From a virus: a stretch of 44,618 bases of DNA. The stretch's first letter is position 1. Every line of letters starts with the position of its first letter. Positions 21,555 through 29,847 of this stretch are shown here, one piece after another. Made by a program: the position numbers and the translations under genes. The notes beneath the pieces were generated by a model. The model made no database searches and had not been told where the DNA came from. It saw only the letters and a list, made by a program, of their open reading frames with translations. The stretch spans positions 1 through 44,618 of IMG/VR virus record IMGVR_UViG_3300043172_000232; one strand, written 5' to 3'.

Positions 21555-22783
21555 ACCTCTAATCTATTCTGAATCCCCGCAGGCATAGTAAGAGCGCCGC
21601 CACTTAACAATCTATACGAATAATCGCCTATTTTTTCTTGTTCGACAGCGGCGCTTTGTTTTCTTGCGTCGTAATATGCTTTGGTGAGATCAATGCAAAT
21701 CTGTTCAAGGTCACCGGGCGTAGTCGCATACCCGGCAGTGTATCTTATGATTACATTCTGAACTCCCCTATAGTGACCGTGATGATCCTCTGCGTAATAA
21801 CCGTAGTCGTTGCCGTAGTAATCGTGGTCATATCCTGTGCGATGACCGGACACGAATCCGGCCCCATAGCCGGACCAGTTTGTTATAATTCCCGTTTCAT
21901 TGTCAATCACATAACCTGACTGGGGCATGTCCGGGACATCCAGACTTACCACAGTATGCAATACGTTCAACCCCGACACAGGAAGCAACTCTATCGGGTC
22001 CCACAAATCAAGTGTAGATGAAACAATAGTCGCAGACCATCCTGCGCCCAATGCGTCAATCGCCGCCCTTAATATGGTAATCGTTGCCGAATCGTCAAGC
22101 GTCAAAGAGTTAGTCCCTGCATTCGCCCCACCCTGCACAACAAGCGTCATCGTTGTATCGCTTATTTGGACATAAGCATTGTAGGCATCCGAAGATGTAT
22201 TCTCCAGCCGCATCCCCTCCTGTCGTGAGGTTGAGAACAACTGCACACTGATAACGGGATATTCCTTTAACTGGATTTCATGGTGGCTGCCGTCCCTGAT
22301 TTCCCGATAAGTAGTAGAAACAAAAGTCCTGTCGGCGAACTCCTGCATGGCACTTGTCGCCCTTGCTATCAGGGCAGTTATCAAGTCATCGTCTCCAGTC
22401 ACTCCTGTGTATGCCTGAAAGTTCGCAACCGTCGTCAATGCCCCGGATGTAGCGGAAAACGTATCGGATGCCCCGAATACGATAAACGAGTCAGTGGTTT
22501 GTACCGCTACCGATGATATAGTAGCTTTCGACAAAACGTGATATGACTTGAACCGCTCGAACCCATTAGCTTCCGAACAAGTAATCTCAACCTGGTATAA
22601 TCCGGTTGTACCAGCATCGTCAAGCTTTGCGTAATTACCTGAGAGTATGGCCGTGTTGGTTCCATCTTCATACACCGCATAGGTAGGCAGAGCGTCGGCA
22701 TCAACAGCCGTCCCGGCGGTGGCAGTGACATTTAACGAACCATTGAACTCCTCATTTAAAATCGCTATATCAGGCCATGCCAT
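21533..22783 (-). CDS. Head-tail connector (gp6-like) fused to Ig-like and insert domains, 416 aa
   Basis: Residues 1-115 look like a beta-sandwich domain related in style to the upstream gene product (LNVTATAGTAVDADALPTYAVYED). From about 117 the gp6/phiE125 gp8 connector starts (NFQAYTGVTGDDDLITALIARATSAMQEFADR, YREIRDGSH, LKEYPVISV) and ends with IRYTAGYATTPGDLEQICIDLTKAYYDARK. A long insert (about 190-330) splits it and includes a His/Tyr/Gly-rich loop (HDYYGNDYGYYAEDHHGHY). Usual connectors are near 100-200 aa, so this one is greatly enlarged. Confidence 0.8.
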   Translation of the reverse strand: MAWPDIAILNEEFNGSLNVTATAGTAVDADALPTYAVYEDGTNTAILSGNYAKLDDAGTTGLYQVEITCSEANGFERFKSYHVLSKATISSVAVQTTDSFIVFGASDTFSATSGALTTVANFQAYTGVTGDDDLITALIARATSAMQEFADRTFVSTTYREIRDGSHHEIQLKEYPVISVQLFSTSRQEGMRLENTSSDAYNAYVQISDTTMTLVVQGGANAGTNSLTLDDSATITILRAAIDALGAGWSATIVSSTLDLWDPIELLPVSGLNVLHTVVSLDVPDMPQSGYVIDNETGIITNWSGYGAGFVSGHRTGYDHDYYGNDYGYYAEDHHGHYRGVQNVIIRYTAGYATTPGDLEQICIDLTKAYYDARKQSAAVEQEKIGDYSYRLLSGGALTMPAGIQNRLEVWRKRSF

Positions 22784-23649
22784 TATTCAATCCTCGGAGC
22801 ACCTGCCCCACCAATATCGTCTGCGGTTTTCGTTGTGTCTGCGTCCGCATTATCCAAAATCGTACTGAGGTTCTTTGCAAGCCTGCCACTGCTTGTCTCT
22901 GTGACACCGCTGCGGCTGATTTCCTCAAGGTTGATTGAGCGATCCGAAAGTGCAACCGTTCCATCCCAGACTCTTTGTGCGATAGGTGTTGCCGAAGAAC
23001 TTACGCCAGCAATCTCATCGCTTAAATCTTCAAGCGTATCACCGTCGGCCCCGGTTCGAGCTACCAGGCTTGAGCCACTATCAGCCCTGCCTATCGGGAA
23101 GGCCGTTGACTCGTCATACTTCGCAGAGGTAATCCCATCATCAACAATCGATACCCCGTTCGTCACATCCGTCACAACTGCAACAGTTGTACCTGTCAGT
23201 CCTACCGTGGCGTCGGCACTTCCTATTTGTGCCCAGCTCATACCTGCATATCCACCGGCATTTATTATCAGGCTTGGGAAATTATTCGGTGCGGATACGG
23301 CAAGTAAAGCGCTATCCGTCCCTCTCTTAAATCTATTCTCAATCGAAAAACCCGCGAGGAAGGCAGTCACGGTGTTGCTATCAACCGCACCCTCATCAAC
23401 GTGCAGGAAATAATCCGCGCCAGTAGCGTAAAACACATCTGTGGCAATAACGGTAGCAAGGTGAGAACCCACCTTGCCGTCATGGTCAATACTCATGGTC
23501 AAGCCAGTAGCGGTCTCGGTCCCGGTTGCATCGTCTTTATAAATGCGATACGTCCCGCCAACAATAGTAATAGCAGCACCGTCGGCATCATTCGTATTGA
23601 ACGCCAGATGAATCGTACCATCTTCCGCTATGTCACCAAAATATTTCAT
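22783..23649 (-). CDS. Virion structural protein with Ig-like N-terminus, 288 aa
   Basis: The first 100 residues (GDIAEDGTIHLAFNTNDADGAAITIVGG ... RIYKDD) form a beta-sandwich like BppU/Ig-type phage domains; the rest is Ala/Ser/Thr-rich with repeated RVWDGTVALSDRSI-like helices. It joins the connector gene by one base (TAATG). Probably a head-fibre or decoration protein; no specific family. Confidence 0.65.
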   Translation of the reverse strand: MKYFGDIAEDGTIHLAFNTNDADGAAITIVGGTYRIYKDDATGTETATGLTMSIDHDGKVGSHLATVIATDVFYATGADYFLHVDEGAVDSNTVTAFLAGFSIENRFKRGTDSALLAVSAPNNFPSLIINAGGYAGMSWAQIGSADATVGLTGTTVAVVTDVTNGVSIVDDGITSAKYDESTAFPIGRADSGSSLVARTGADGDTLEDLSDEIAGVSSSATPIAQRVWDGTVALSDRSINLEEISRSGVTETSSGRLAKNLSTILDNADADTTKTADDIGGAGAPRIE

Positions 23650-23652
23650 TCT

Positions 23653-23868
23653 TCACTCTTTTGCAATATCGGTAATCAAAGTTTTCATAACAACGCTGCG
23701 TGTTTCTTTAACCTCAGTCTCCACCCTATCCAATTGCTTTGTCATAAGTTGTTGCGTTACCTCGATAGTCGTAAGCCGCCCTTGTAACTTATACGGGATC
23801 ATCACTAAGGCAATAACAATGATAAGCCATTGCCCTGCTACGTTTAGTATAGCTAAGGTTTTTTTCAT
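23653..23868 (-). CDS. Membrane protein with coiled coil, 71 aa
   Basis: Membrane helix at residues 11-27 (GQWLIIVIALVMIPYKL) followed by a coiled coil (TTIEVTQQLMTKQLDRVETEVKE). This topology is seen in hemolysin XhlA-like and other phage lysis accessory proteins. It is the best membrane candidate inside the virion operon, but no lysin lies next to it. Confidence 0.7.
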   Translation of the reverse strand: MKKTLAILNVAGQWLIIVIALVMIPYKLQGRLTTIEVTQQLMTKQLDRVETEVKETRSVVMKTLITDIAKE

Positions 23869-24224
23869 GTCTTAATCACTCCGCTTGCGTAGACGTTGAT
23901 GTACGAACTTCCCGAAGAGGTAATGAAGATAGCTTCATTGACGAGTGCTTTAACGCCACGGATATACTGGCGGCCCACGTTCCCGTGCCGTAACTGCAAC
24001 AGGATCGGCCCCGCCATCCTCGTGATCGTAGCCGTAGCCGAGGCGCGTGAATCTATGATCGCCGCCGCCGATTGATTTGCAGACAGGTATAACTCTTGCA
24101 AGATGAGTCTTTTGCCCGTTCCAGGTGCGGCCTCAAGCTCTTCACCGCCGCTGGCATCCGAACTGGTAGCATTTACCGCCCAGCCGTCCGGGTCCACTGC
24201 TAAACTTTGTGTTGAAATAGCCAT
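23865..24224 (-). CDS. Small virion protein, 119 aa
   Basis: Beta-rich (GKRLILQELYLSANQSAAAIIDSR, AIFITSSGSSYINVYASGVI), like small capsid-decoration jelly rolls. Coupled by ATGA to its downstream neighbour and by one base to the upstream one. Family not recognised. Confidence 0.68.
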   Translation of the reverse strand: MAISTQSLAVDPDGWAVNATSSDASGGEELEAAPGTGKRLILQELYLSANQSAAAIIDSRASATATITRMAGPILLQLRHGNVGRQYIRGVKALVNEAIFITSSGSSYINVYASGVIKT

Positions 24225-24478
24225 TATGTTTTCCTTTGCTCGCCAAGAACTTCTTCAATTTCTTCAATAATCATCGTATCATTCATATCCATCGGCTGCC
24301 ATTCACCGCACGCGGGTTTGCCGGGGCACGGTGCATAACTAACCTTATTCGTCTTCGTCACGTCCGTTACAGGATCATGCAATACCGGCGATGGCGGCAA
24401 TCTCGTACACCGGGATAAACCTTCTTCTTCCCATTGCCAAAAACAATTAAAACAATTTCTATCTGCGTCCTGTGTCAT
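24224..24478 (-). CDS. Cys-rich small protein, 84 aa
   Basis: CFNCFWQWEEEGLSRC ... CPGKPACGEWQP has the C-x2-C-(F/K)-W ... C ... C-x-x-(F/W) arrangement also seen in the genes at 36285 and 33790 here. Probably a zinc-binding domain used repeatedly by this phage. Role unknown. Confidence 0.72.
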   Translation of the reverse strand: MTQDADRNCFNCFWQWEEEGLSRCTRLPPSPVLHDPVTDVTKTNKVSYAPCPGKPACGEWQPMDMNDTMIIEEIEEVLGEQRKT

Positions 24479-25044
24479 AAGTCTGTATGCTCATACCAAT
24501 CGAACAAAACATTCGCTAAATTCGACGCACTAACTACTACATTATTAATGCGAAAATGGTATTTTGTGTTTTGTTTCAACATTATTTCATTTGTATCTCT
24601 CACCTCTCCGCCAAAGTTCCTGCCTGAGCCTAATCGCGCCGTGGCTATTACGGTTCCCCCCGTTACGCCCACAGGCGTATGCGTCACAACTACAGTTGCG
24701 CTATCGGTTGCATTCCTGTTCCTGTTCCTTGGCGTAATTGGGGTTCCGTCACTTCCGGTCGATACGCCTTCGGTGAGAATATATTCTGTTTCCAATTCGT
24801 TCAGCACAGAAATGACGGTGTGTGCCCATCGCACCGTATTCGGCGTGGCTATAATATATTGTCTTGCGCTGGAACTGGGAATGTCCATATGCTCCCGGAC
24901 GAAATAATGATCCCCGCAATGGATTTCATGGTGGGCATAGTCTATCGTCAGCAGTGCTCTCGTTGTGCCGTCGGACGGTATCTCATTCTTTCCGTCGTAC
25001 AACTGTACGTGCAACACCTCAATACCATTCTCGGCTGTTTTCAC
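24475..25044 (-). CDS. Conserved phage structural protein (RNRNRN family), 189 aa
   Basis: Shows HHEIHCGDHYFVREHMD, YIIATPNTVRWAHTVISVL, GTPITPRNRNRNATDSATV, TARLGSGRNFGGEVRDTNEIMLKQNTKYHFRINN and a final LFDWYEH. This whole pattern recurs in an uncharacterised family located between capsid and tail genes of many phages. Likely a beta-barrel virion protein. Confidence 0.8.
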   Translation of the reverse strand: MKTAENGIEVLHVQLYDGKNEIPSDGTTRALLTIDYAHHEIHCGDHYFVREHMDIPSSSARQYIIATPNTVRWAHTVISVLNELETEYILTEGVSTGSDGTPITPRNRNRNATDSATVVVTHTPVGVTGGTVIATARLGSGRNFGGEVRDTNEIMLKQNTKYHFRINNVVVSASNLANVLFDWYEHTDL

Positions 25045-25361
25045 GTAACGTATCTCACTTCCACGCCATAAGTAATAGTCCCGGTATTCGCCCAGATAAT
25101 ATCAATCGCATCGCCCGCCTTGAACCTTATCTCTTCTGTACCGATAGCTCTCAAGTCCTGTACTCCATTCATGTCGTGTCTGTACAACAGATTGTCATAG
25201 CTGGGGCCATTAACTGAATCTAACCTCATTGTAAAATCTTCGACCGTTGCCGAAGCCGAATTCAATGTTAATCTCATCTCGTCGAAATGCGCAGGGCAAT
25301 CGAACGCCACCGTATGGCGCGCCGATGTAACCCCTGCGAATTTCGCCGAGTTCAAACCCAT
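25041..25361 (-). CDS. Small virion protein, 106 aa
   Basis: Start at 25361 uses the TAATG overlap with the previous stop. Beta-rich (HTVAFDCPAHFDEMRLTLNS, ATVEDFTMRLDSVNG) with final YGVEVRYVT, as in small capsid-fibre domains. Linked by ATGA to the next gene. No family named. Confidence 0.68.
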   Translation of the reverse strand: MGLNSAKFAGVTSARHTVAFDCPAHFDEMRLTLNSASATVEDFTMRLDSVNGPSYDNLLYRHDMNGVQDLRAIGTEEIRFKAGDAIDIIWANTGTITYGVEVRYVT

Positions 25362-26143
25362 TACCTGCGCCCGAGTTGAACACATTTAACATAGTCAACA
25401 TGAAGTACCGGAACGCCTGTCCCGCCGCTTTGACATACCAGGGATGGTTTCAATTCCATCACCGACACATTAGCATTGACACCGCCGGCGGCCTGTTTCA
25501 CGTCATTGATGTACTGATTAACCACCATCGTGCTTGACGTTGCGTTCTCTACCTTGAAGCCTAACCTGATAGCCGTACCGACTACCAGCGTCGAAGCTGC
25601 TTCTGTATTACCCGTCCCGGCGTTTTCCGTTGTGAACAAAAGCACTCCATCGTCAGTTACCGATTGCCAGCCAATATGATCGGTAGAGGTATTAGCCGAA
25701 CCACTCAGGATACTCGTATCGTTATTGGAGAGCCCAACGAACACTTCTGCGACCAGCGTAACAAGCAACCTGATCCGTGCCTCGAACCATATCGGCTTGT
25801 CCACCGCAGGGAAGAATATTTCATGGTTCTTCTGCACCTGCATCCCCCGCGCGGCAGTTTCGGCAGAGATCAAATTGAGCCATCCGCCCGCACTATCCGG
25901 GATAGTCACAGAGCCGGATGTTGCAGCATTCCCTGTCCAGCCGGTCATCGTAGTGCTTGTTGGTGTTGCTGTTCTCCAGTTGGTGAAGTCTTCATAGAAG
26001 ATATACCCCAAACTGGGATCGGCCCTGATAGCCTCAAGCGGGCAATCCGCCCACAACCCTACCGCGAAAGCTGGGTTAAGTCCCTCTTGATACGGGTTCT
26101 GAATATTCTTAACGTATTTTCGTCTTGTCATTCCTGCTGCCAT
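25361..26143 (-). CDS. Lectin-like (LamG jelly-roll) virion protein, 260 aa
   Basis: After a short basic start (MTRRKYVKNIQNP) the chain has the order of a concanavalin-type jelly roll: YIFYEDFTNW, GWLNLISAETAARG, IWFEARIRLLVTLVAEVFVGLS, GVLLFTTENAG, IRLGFKVENAT and VLHVDYVKCVQLGRR. Such domains bind glycans or decorate capsids. RBS AGGAGTACAAA is shared with the paralogue genes upstream. Confidence 0.72.
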   Translation of the reverse strand: MAAGMTRRKYVKNIQNPYQEGLNPAFAVGLWADCPLEAIRADPSLGYIFYEDFTNWRTATPTSTTMTGWTGNAATSGSVTIPDSAGGWLNLISAETAARGMQVQKNHEIFFPAVDKPIWFEARIRLLVTLVAEVFVGLSNNDTSILSGSANTSTDHIGWQSVTDDGVLLFTTENAGTGNTEAASTLVVGTAIRLGFKVENATSSTMVVNQYINDVKQAAGGVNANVSVMELKPSLVCQSGGTGVPVLHVDYVKCVQLGRR

Positions 26144-26182
26144 TTTGTACTCCTTTCGAGTAGCCTGTTTTCAGGGAAAATG

Positions 26183-26653
26183 TTATTCTATAGTTGTTCT
26201 CAAATCGTCGCCGCCCCACTTTGCCCCGGTTAAGAGAATACCGCAACTGGATATAACCGGGTGATTAACGGATTCGGTAGCCAATAGCCGGACATATTTA
26301 TCAGTTCCCGACAATTCGGAATCATCGACTTCAATCAGATACATATTTGAACCACCGACTGTAGTTGTGAATCCTGAGCTTGTCGCGTTCGTTGTATCGC
26401 CTTCGGTATCGTAGGTAGTCATTTGTTTGTACCGGAACGCGATTGCGGTTTTGGTATCGGGTGTCACGTTGTCACAACTCTGGACTGTAATCACCGCCGC
26501 CCCGGATGCGCCTACGCCTTCATGCAGGAGAAAATTGGCGTGTTTGTAATCTGCAAGACTCACAACATCAGTCGCCAGAGATGTAGCCCATGCGTCAGCT
26601 ATCGGATCCCAACCACTTGTAAATTTACAGTTCTGTAAAAGCCTGTCACTCAT
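26183..26653 (-). CDS. Tandem paralogue 3 downstream of major capsid protein, 156 aa
   Basis: Homologous to the two genes upstream: MSDRLLQNCKF, YKHANFLLHEGVG, VQSCDN, AIAFRYK, GDTTNATSSGF, YLIEVDDSELSGTDKYVRL and a final DDLRTTIE. A beta-sandwich decoration protein is the most likely role given its place behind the capsid gene. Ribosome binding site GGGAGTACAAA. Confidence 0.75.
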   Translation of the reverse strand: MSDRLLQNCKFTSGWDPIADAWATSLATDVVSLADYKHANFLLHEGVGASGAAVITVQSCDNVTPDTKTAIAFRYKQMTTYDTEGDTTNATSSGFTTTVGGSNMYLIEVDDSELSGTDKYVRLLATESVNHPVISSCGILLTGAKWGGDDLRTTIE

Positions 26654-26692
26654 TTTGTACTCCCTTCGAGTAGTCTCATTTGAGAGAAAATG

Positions 26693-27169
26693 TTATTCTA
26701 ATGTAGTCCTTAGATCGTCACCGGAAAACCTTGGACCAGTCAAAACACACCAAACACCGGCATCGACAGCGGTTCCGTCGCCTACGGTTAATTGAAGACG
26801 AACATACTGATCGGTTCCGCTCAACTCACTATCGTCAACCTCAACAACATACTGCTTATTTGAGCCAGCCGTTGTCAGAACCCCGCCGACTCCGGCTGCC
26901 GTTGTGTCGCCTTCAAGGTCGGTTCCTGTCGCCACTATCTTATACCGGAACGCTATGGGTGTTGCTGTTGTTGGGTCCGTATTGTCGCAACTCTCGACTG
27001 TGATAGTCGCCGTACCCGCCGCACCTACACCGATATACAAGCAAAACGTACAGTGCTTATAATCCCGCATACTGATAATATCGGTTGCGGGTGAACCGGA
27101 ATACCTGTCGGCGTCGGGACCCAGTGCGGGAACAAACTTTGCATTTTGTAAGAGTCTGTCATTACTCAT
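26693..27169 (-). CDS. Tandem paralogue 2 downstream of major capsid protein, 158 aa
   Basis: Start at 27169 (AGGAGTACAAA upstream; longer frame to 27328 rejected). MSNDRLLQNAKFVPALGP, YKHCTFCLYIGVG, VESCDNTDPTT, AIAFRYK, VVEVDDSELSGTDQYVRL and a final DDLRTTLE. Closer to paralogue 3 at the C-terminus and to paralogue 1 in the middle, so gene conversion is possible. Confidence 0.77.
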   Translation of the reverse strand: MSNDRLLQNAKFVPALGPDADRYSGSPATDIISMRDYKHCTFCLYIGVGAAGTATITVESCDNTDPTTATPIAFRYKIVATGTDLEGDTTAAGVGGVLTTAGSNKQYVVEVDDSELSGTDQYVRLQLTVGDGTAVDAGVWCVLTGPRFSGDDLRTTLE

Positions 27170-27194
27170 TTTGTACTCCTTTCGAGTAGTCCTG

Positions 27195-27228
27195 CCTCCA
27201 GCCGGGGCCGAAGCCCCGACCTTGGAGG
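27195..27228 (-). promoter_or_regulatory. Stable hairpin between paralogues 1 and 2
   Basis: CCTCCA (27195-27200) pairs with TGGAGG (27223-27228), and inside CGGGGC (27203-27208) pairs with GCCCCG (27213-27218). On the transcribed strand the loop is UUCG. No U-tract, so it more likely blocks nucleases or tunes expression of the abundant upstream proteins than terminates. Confidence 0.65.
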
Positions 27229-27239
27229 AGGAGAAAATA

Positions 27240-27716
27240 TTACGTAATAGCCGTTCGCATACTGTCCGCTGAAAAGCTCGATCCCGACAGGATACATAGA
27301 ACACCCGCCAGAACCGCCGCGTCAGCAAGCTCGGTCAACTTCAGCCGCACATACTTGTCTGTGCCCGATAGCATATCGTCATCAATCTCGATGAGGTACA
27401 CACCATTAGAGCCTACGGTGGTTCCGAAGCCCGAAGTTGTTGCGGCAGTGATTTCGCCTTCGATATCGGTAGTCGCAATCTCTTTGTATCGAAACGCAAC
27501 CGCCGTCGGCGTCGTCGGGGTTGTGTTGTCACAACTCTCAACCGTAACCGTAGCCGTGCCAGTCGTACCCACACCTTCATAAAGGATAAAGGTGCAATGC
27601 TTGTAATCCTGCATATTGACTACATCGGTACTATTCGGCCCGCCCTCATACGCTTCCGCGACAGGAGGCAGCACGTTAATGACTTTCATGTTTTGCATGA
27701 TTCTGTCACTACTCAT
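27240..27716 (-). CDS. Tandem paralogue 1 downstream of major capsid protein, 158 aa
   Basis: Start at 27716 after GAAAGGAGGCTGCT (very strong). MSSDRIMQNMK, YKHCTFILYEGVG, VTVESCDNTTPTT, VAFRYKEIATTDIEGE, YLIEIDDDMLSGTDKYVRL and final DSMRTAIT. The strong site and adjacency to the major capsid gene suggest an abundant capsid decoration protein. Confidence 0.78.
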   Translation of the reverse strand: MSSDRIMQNMKVINVLPPVAEAYEGGPNSTDVVNMQDYKHCTFILYEGVGTTGTATVTVESCDNTTPTTPTAVAFRYKEIATTDIEGEITAATTSGFGTTVGSNGVYLIEIDDDMLSGTDKYVRLKLTELADAAVLAGVLCILSGSSFSADSMRTAIT

Positions 27717-27729
27717 AGCAGCCTCCTTT

Positions 27730-29010
27730 CTATTCTCTGACAGCCAGAGTAACGTATGGGCTGATAGTTGCGCCGGCTGCGGCATGTTTGCGGGTCATCG
27801 CCGTTTTCCACCACGGTTTGCCGTCAGCTCTGTAGATGAATCGCAGTGCAGTCTGATCGGTCGTAAACTTAACGTGTATGCTTGAGGCAGATTTGATTGT
27901 GTCGGCGCCTGCCTTTGTAGCGGTGAGGTATGCGTCCATGTTGGTGAGGATAATATCGCCAACAGTACCGAGCGTTTGACAGTGATCGCTTTCGATAATC
28001 GGAGCGCCGAAAATCTGCTCAGGAAGTTTTGTGGTTGCGTTGACCACAACAACCGGAGCACCGCCCGTACCAACGACTTGAGAGAACTGCATGACCTGCT
28101 CCGTCACATCACGGTTCATCAACCATATCGCCGTACCTCTGTCATTAATTCTCGCCCACATCTTGAGCGCGTTCTTGAGGTTGAATGTCTTTGCCGCCTG
28201 ATCCGCTTCAATCGCTACCGATATGACAGCAGGGGAATTAAGGATACCCAGCGGAGTACCCGCACCCGTACCGTTAATGATTTCTTCATCGAAATGCCTG
28301 GCGATTGCTGTAGCAGCGAGAGTGTTAATCATCACCTCAATAGCCTGCGGCGAATCGTCCATCAACTCGGAAGTCACATACATCAAAGCAGCCAGTTTGT
28401 TCAACTCAAGCCGGACCTGATCGAAATTGGGCTGGCTCGGCGTAATAGCTTCGCCTTCGGCAACCCAATACGTGATAACGCCACCGGCCCAGCTTGTGCT
28501 CTCGTCGTAATGATTCAGTGCCGGAAGTTTAATCATCCGGTTGATCGGAATTTGAGTGGTGCGCGGAGCAAGTTGCGCCTTCTTATCGACTGCGGCTAAC
28601 AGTTGCAGCGAGAACTCTTCGGGTACAAGGAACCCACCCTCGGAGTCGATCAGTGTGTTAGCGCCCGAAGGGGCTTTGCCAAGATACGCCTTGAAGTCCT
28701 CGGTCTCTTCACCGCACCCTTTACGCATAACGTCACGATAGAACCGGCCCGCCGTTTTGTATACCGGCTTGTCGGCTTCGTCCTCGACCATTGCGAGGGA
28801 AGGAATCTTGTTTTCCTTGATTAGTTTTTCCACGATAGCATCAACAGCTTTTGTAGTCGCGGCCTCAAGTGCCTCAACAGGAATCAGGGGAACAAACTTT
28901 TCAGCAATCCCCTCATCAATCAAGCTCTTGGCCCCGGCCTCATCCGCCGTAACGGTATCGCCCTTTTTGTAATCTCCGTAATCCTGGAGAAGTTTCAGTT
29001 CAACTTTCAT
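27730..29010 (-). CDS. Major capsid protein, HK97 fold, 426 aa
   Basis: After an N-terminal region (LLQDYGDYKKGDTVTADEAG, then coiled AVDAIVEKLIKENK, the likely scaffold/delta domain removed by the protease) the HK97 core is clear: GGFLVPEEFSLQLLAAV, APRTTQIPINRMIKLPAL, YWVAEGEAITPSQPNF, VTSELMDDSPQAIEVMI, GTGAGTPLGILNSP and FIYRADGKPWW. It forms the icosahedral shell. Follows the protease as in HK97-type phages. Confidence 0.95.
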   Translation of the reverse strand: MKVELKLLQDYGDYKKGDTVTADEAGAKSLIDEGIAEKFVPLIPVEALEAATTKAVDAIVEKLIKENKIPSLAMVEDEADKPVYKTAGRFYRDVMRKGCGEETEDFKAYLGKAPSGANTLIDSEGGFLVPEEFSLQLLAAVDKKAQLAPRTTQIPINRMIKLPALNHYDESTSWAGGVITYWVAEGEAITPSQPNFDQVRLELNKLAALMYVTSELMDDSPQAIEVMINTLAATAIARHFDEEIINGTGAGTPLGILNSPAVISVAIEADQAAKTFNLKNALKMWARINDRGTAIWLMNRDVTEQVMQFSQVVGTGGAPVVVVNATTKLPEQIFGAPIIESDHCQTLGTVGDIILTNMDAYLTATKAGADTIKSASSIHVKFTTDQTALRFIYRADGKPWWKTAMTRKHAAAGATISPYVTLAVRE

Positions 29011-29054
29011 AATAAAGTCCCGTTAAAATAATATTACACTTCAACCGACTACAA

Positions 29055-29100
29055 TCTCCAGCCTGACAGCCCCAGCTTTCGCCTGCTGTCTCCAGCCTGA
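29055..29100 (-). promoter_or_regulatory. Hairpin flanked by 12-base direct repeats before the capsid gene
   Basis: In the 98-base gap between protease and capsid, TCTCCAGCCTGA occurs at 29055-29066 and 29089-29100. Between them GACAGC (29065-29070) pairs with GCTGTC (29085-29090). It may be an RNA processing or stability element that raises capsid expression relative to protease. Confidence 0.5.
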
Positions 29101-29108
29101 TTGCCCCA

Positions 29109-29819
29109 TCAGTACATAACGCCTTTTACTAATTTGATTTTCTCGTCTACCAGTTTCTCTATTGTTACCGGGGTAAACCCTTTAATCTCTACTGTTGACT
29201 TGACCCTAACGGTAGATGTAGATGGTTGCAGGTTCACCAATTCAGCAAGCTCAATCTCCGTCTCGTCCATTTCTTCTTCCTGCTCAAACTGTTCAAGCAG
29301 ATCATCCGATAATTCGATATCATGCTGCTTTACCGCAGTCGCCAAAGCTTCGGGGTTGGCGGGTACAGCAACGGCTGAGAATTCCAGAAGTTCCCATTCG
29401 ATGAATATCCGCCGCACACCTGCGAACTCTGGGTTCTTCTTTATATCAGCAGGTGTAGGGACGCGATGTGCTATAGGATCGAACCCCACAGAGAACGCTT
29501 TCAGAAAACCACCTTTGAATAATTGCCATATCTCTTCAGCCCTCTCGGTGATCGCGAATTGCACTTTAGCGGTAATCTTCTTTGTGCCCTTCTTAATCCA
29601 CAGGGCTTTACCGATAGGTGGTTCCCAGTTGTCATGACTCCATAGAACAACAGGGTTTGCCTGAAACCTGTCTATCTTCGCGCCACGCGGCAACAAAACC
29701 TCGTTGTCCCTGTCAACAGCCCCCGTCGATATAACAGCCGTCACCGACCGCTCATCAACATCTATGCTCTTGACTTGCGCGGCTTTGAAGGTTTTTGTCT
29801 CTTTTTGTTCTTTTGGCAT
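29109..29819 (-). CDS. Prohead maturation protease (HK97 U35 type), 236 aa
   Basis: SIDVDERSVTAVISTGAVDRDNEVLLPRG, the catalytic-type His in LWSHDN, FAITERAEEIWQLFKGGFLKAFSVGFDP with the Ser of AFSVGF, and WELLEFSAVAVPANPEA are the standard family marks. It cleaves the scaffold region of the capsid protein during maturation. The C-terminal 70 residues are acidic and extended. Confidence 0.93.
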   Translation of the reverse strand: MPKEQKETKTFKAAQVKSIDVDERSVTAVISTGAVDRDNEVLLPRGAKIDRFQANPVVLWSHDNWEPPIGKALWIKKGTKKITAKVQFAITERAEEIWQLFKGGFLKAFSVGFDPIAHRVPTPADIKKNPEFAGVRRIFIEWELLEFSAVAVPANPEALATAVKQHDIELSDDLLEQFEQEEEMDETEIELAELVNLQPSTSTVRVKSTVEIKGFTPVTIEKLVDEKIKLVKGVMY

Positions 29820-29847
29820 ACCGTCACCTTATTGTTATATTGCTTTT

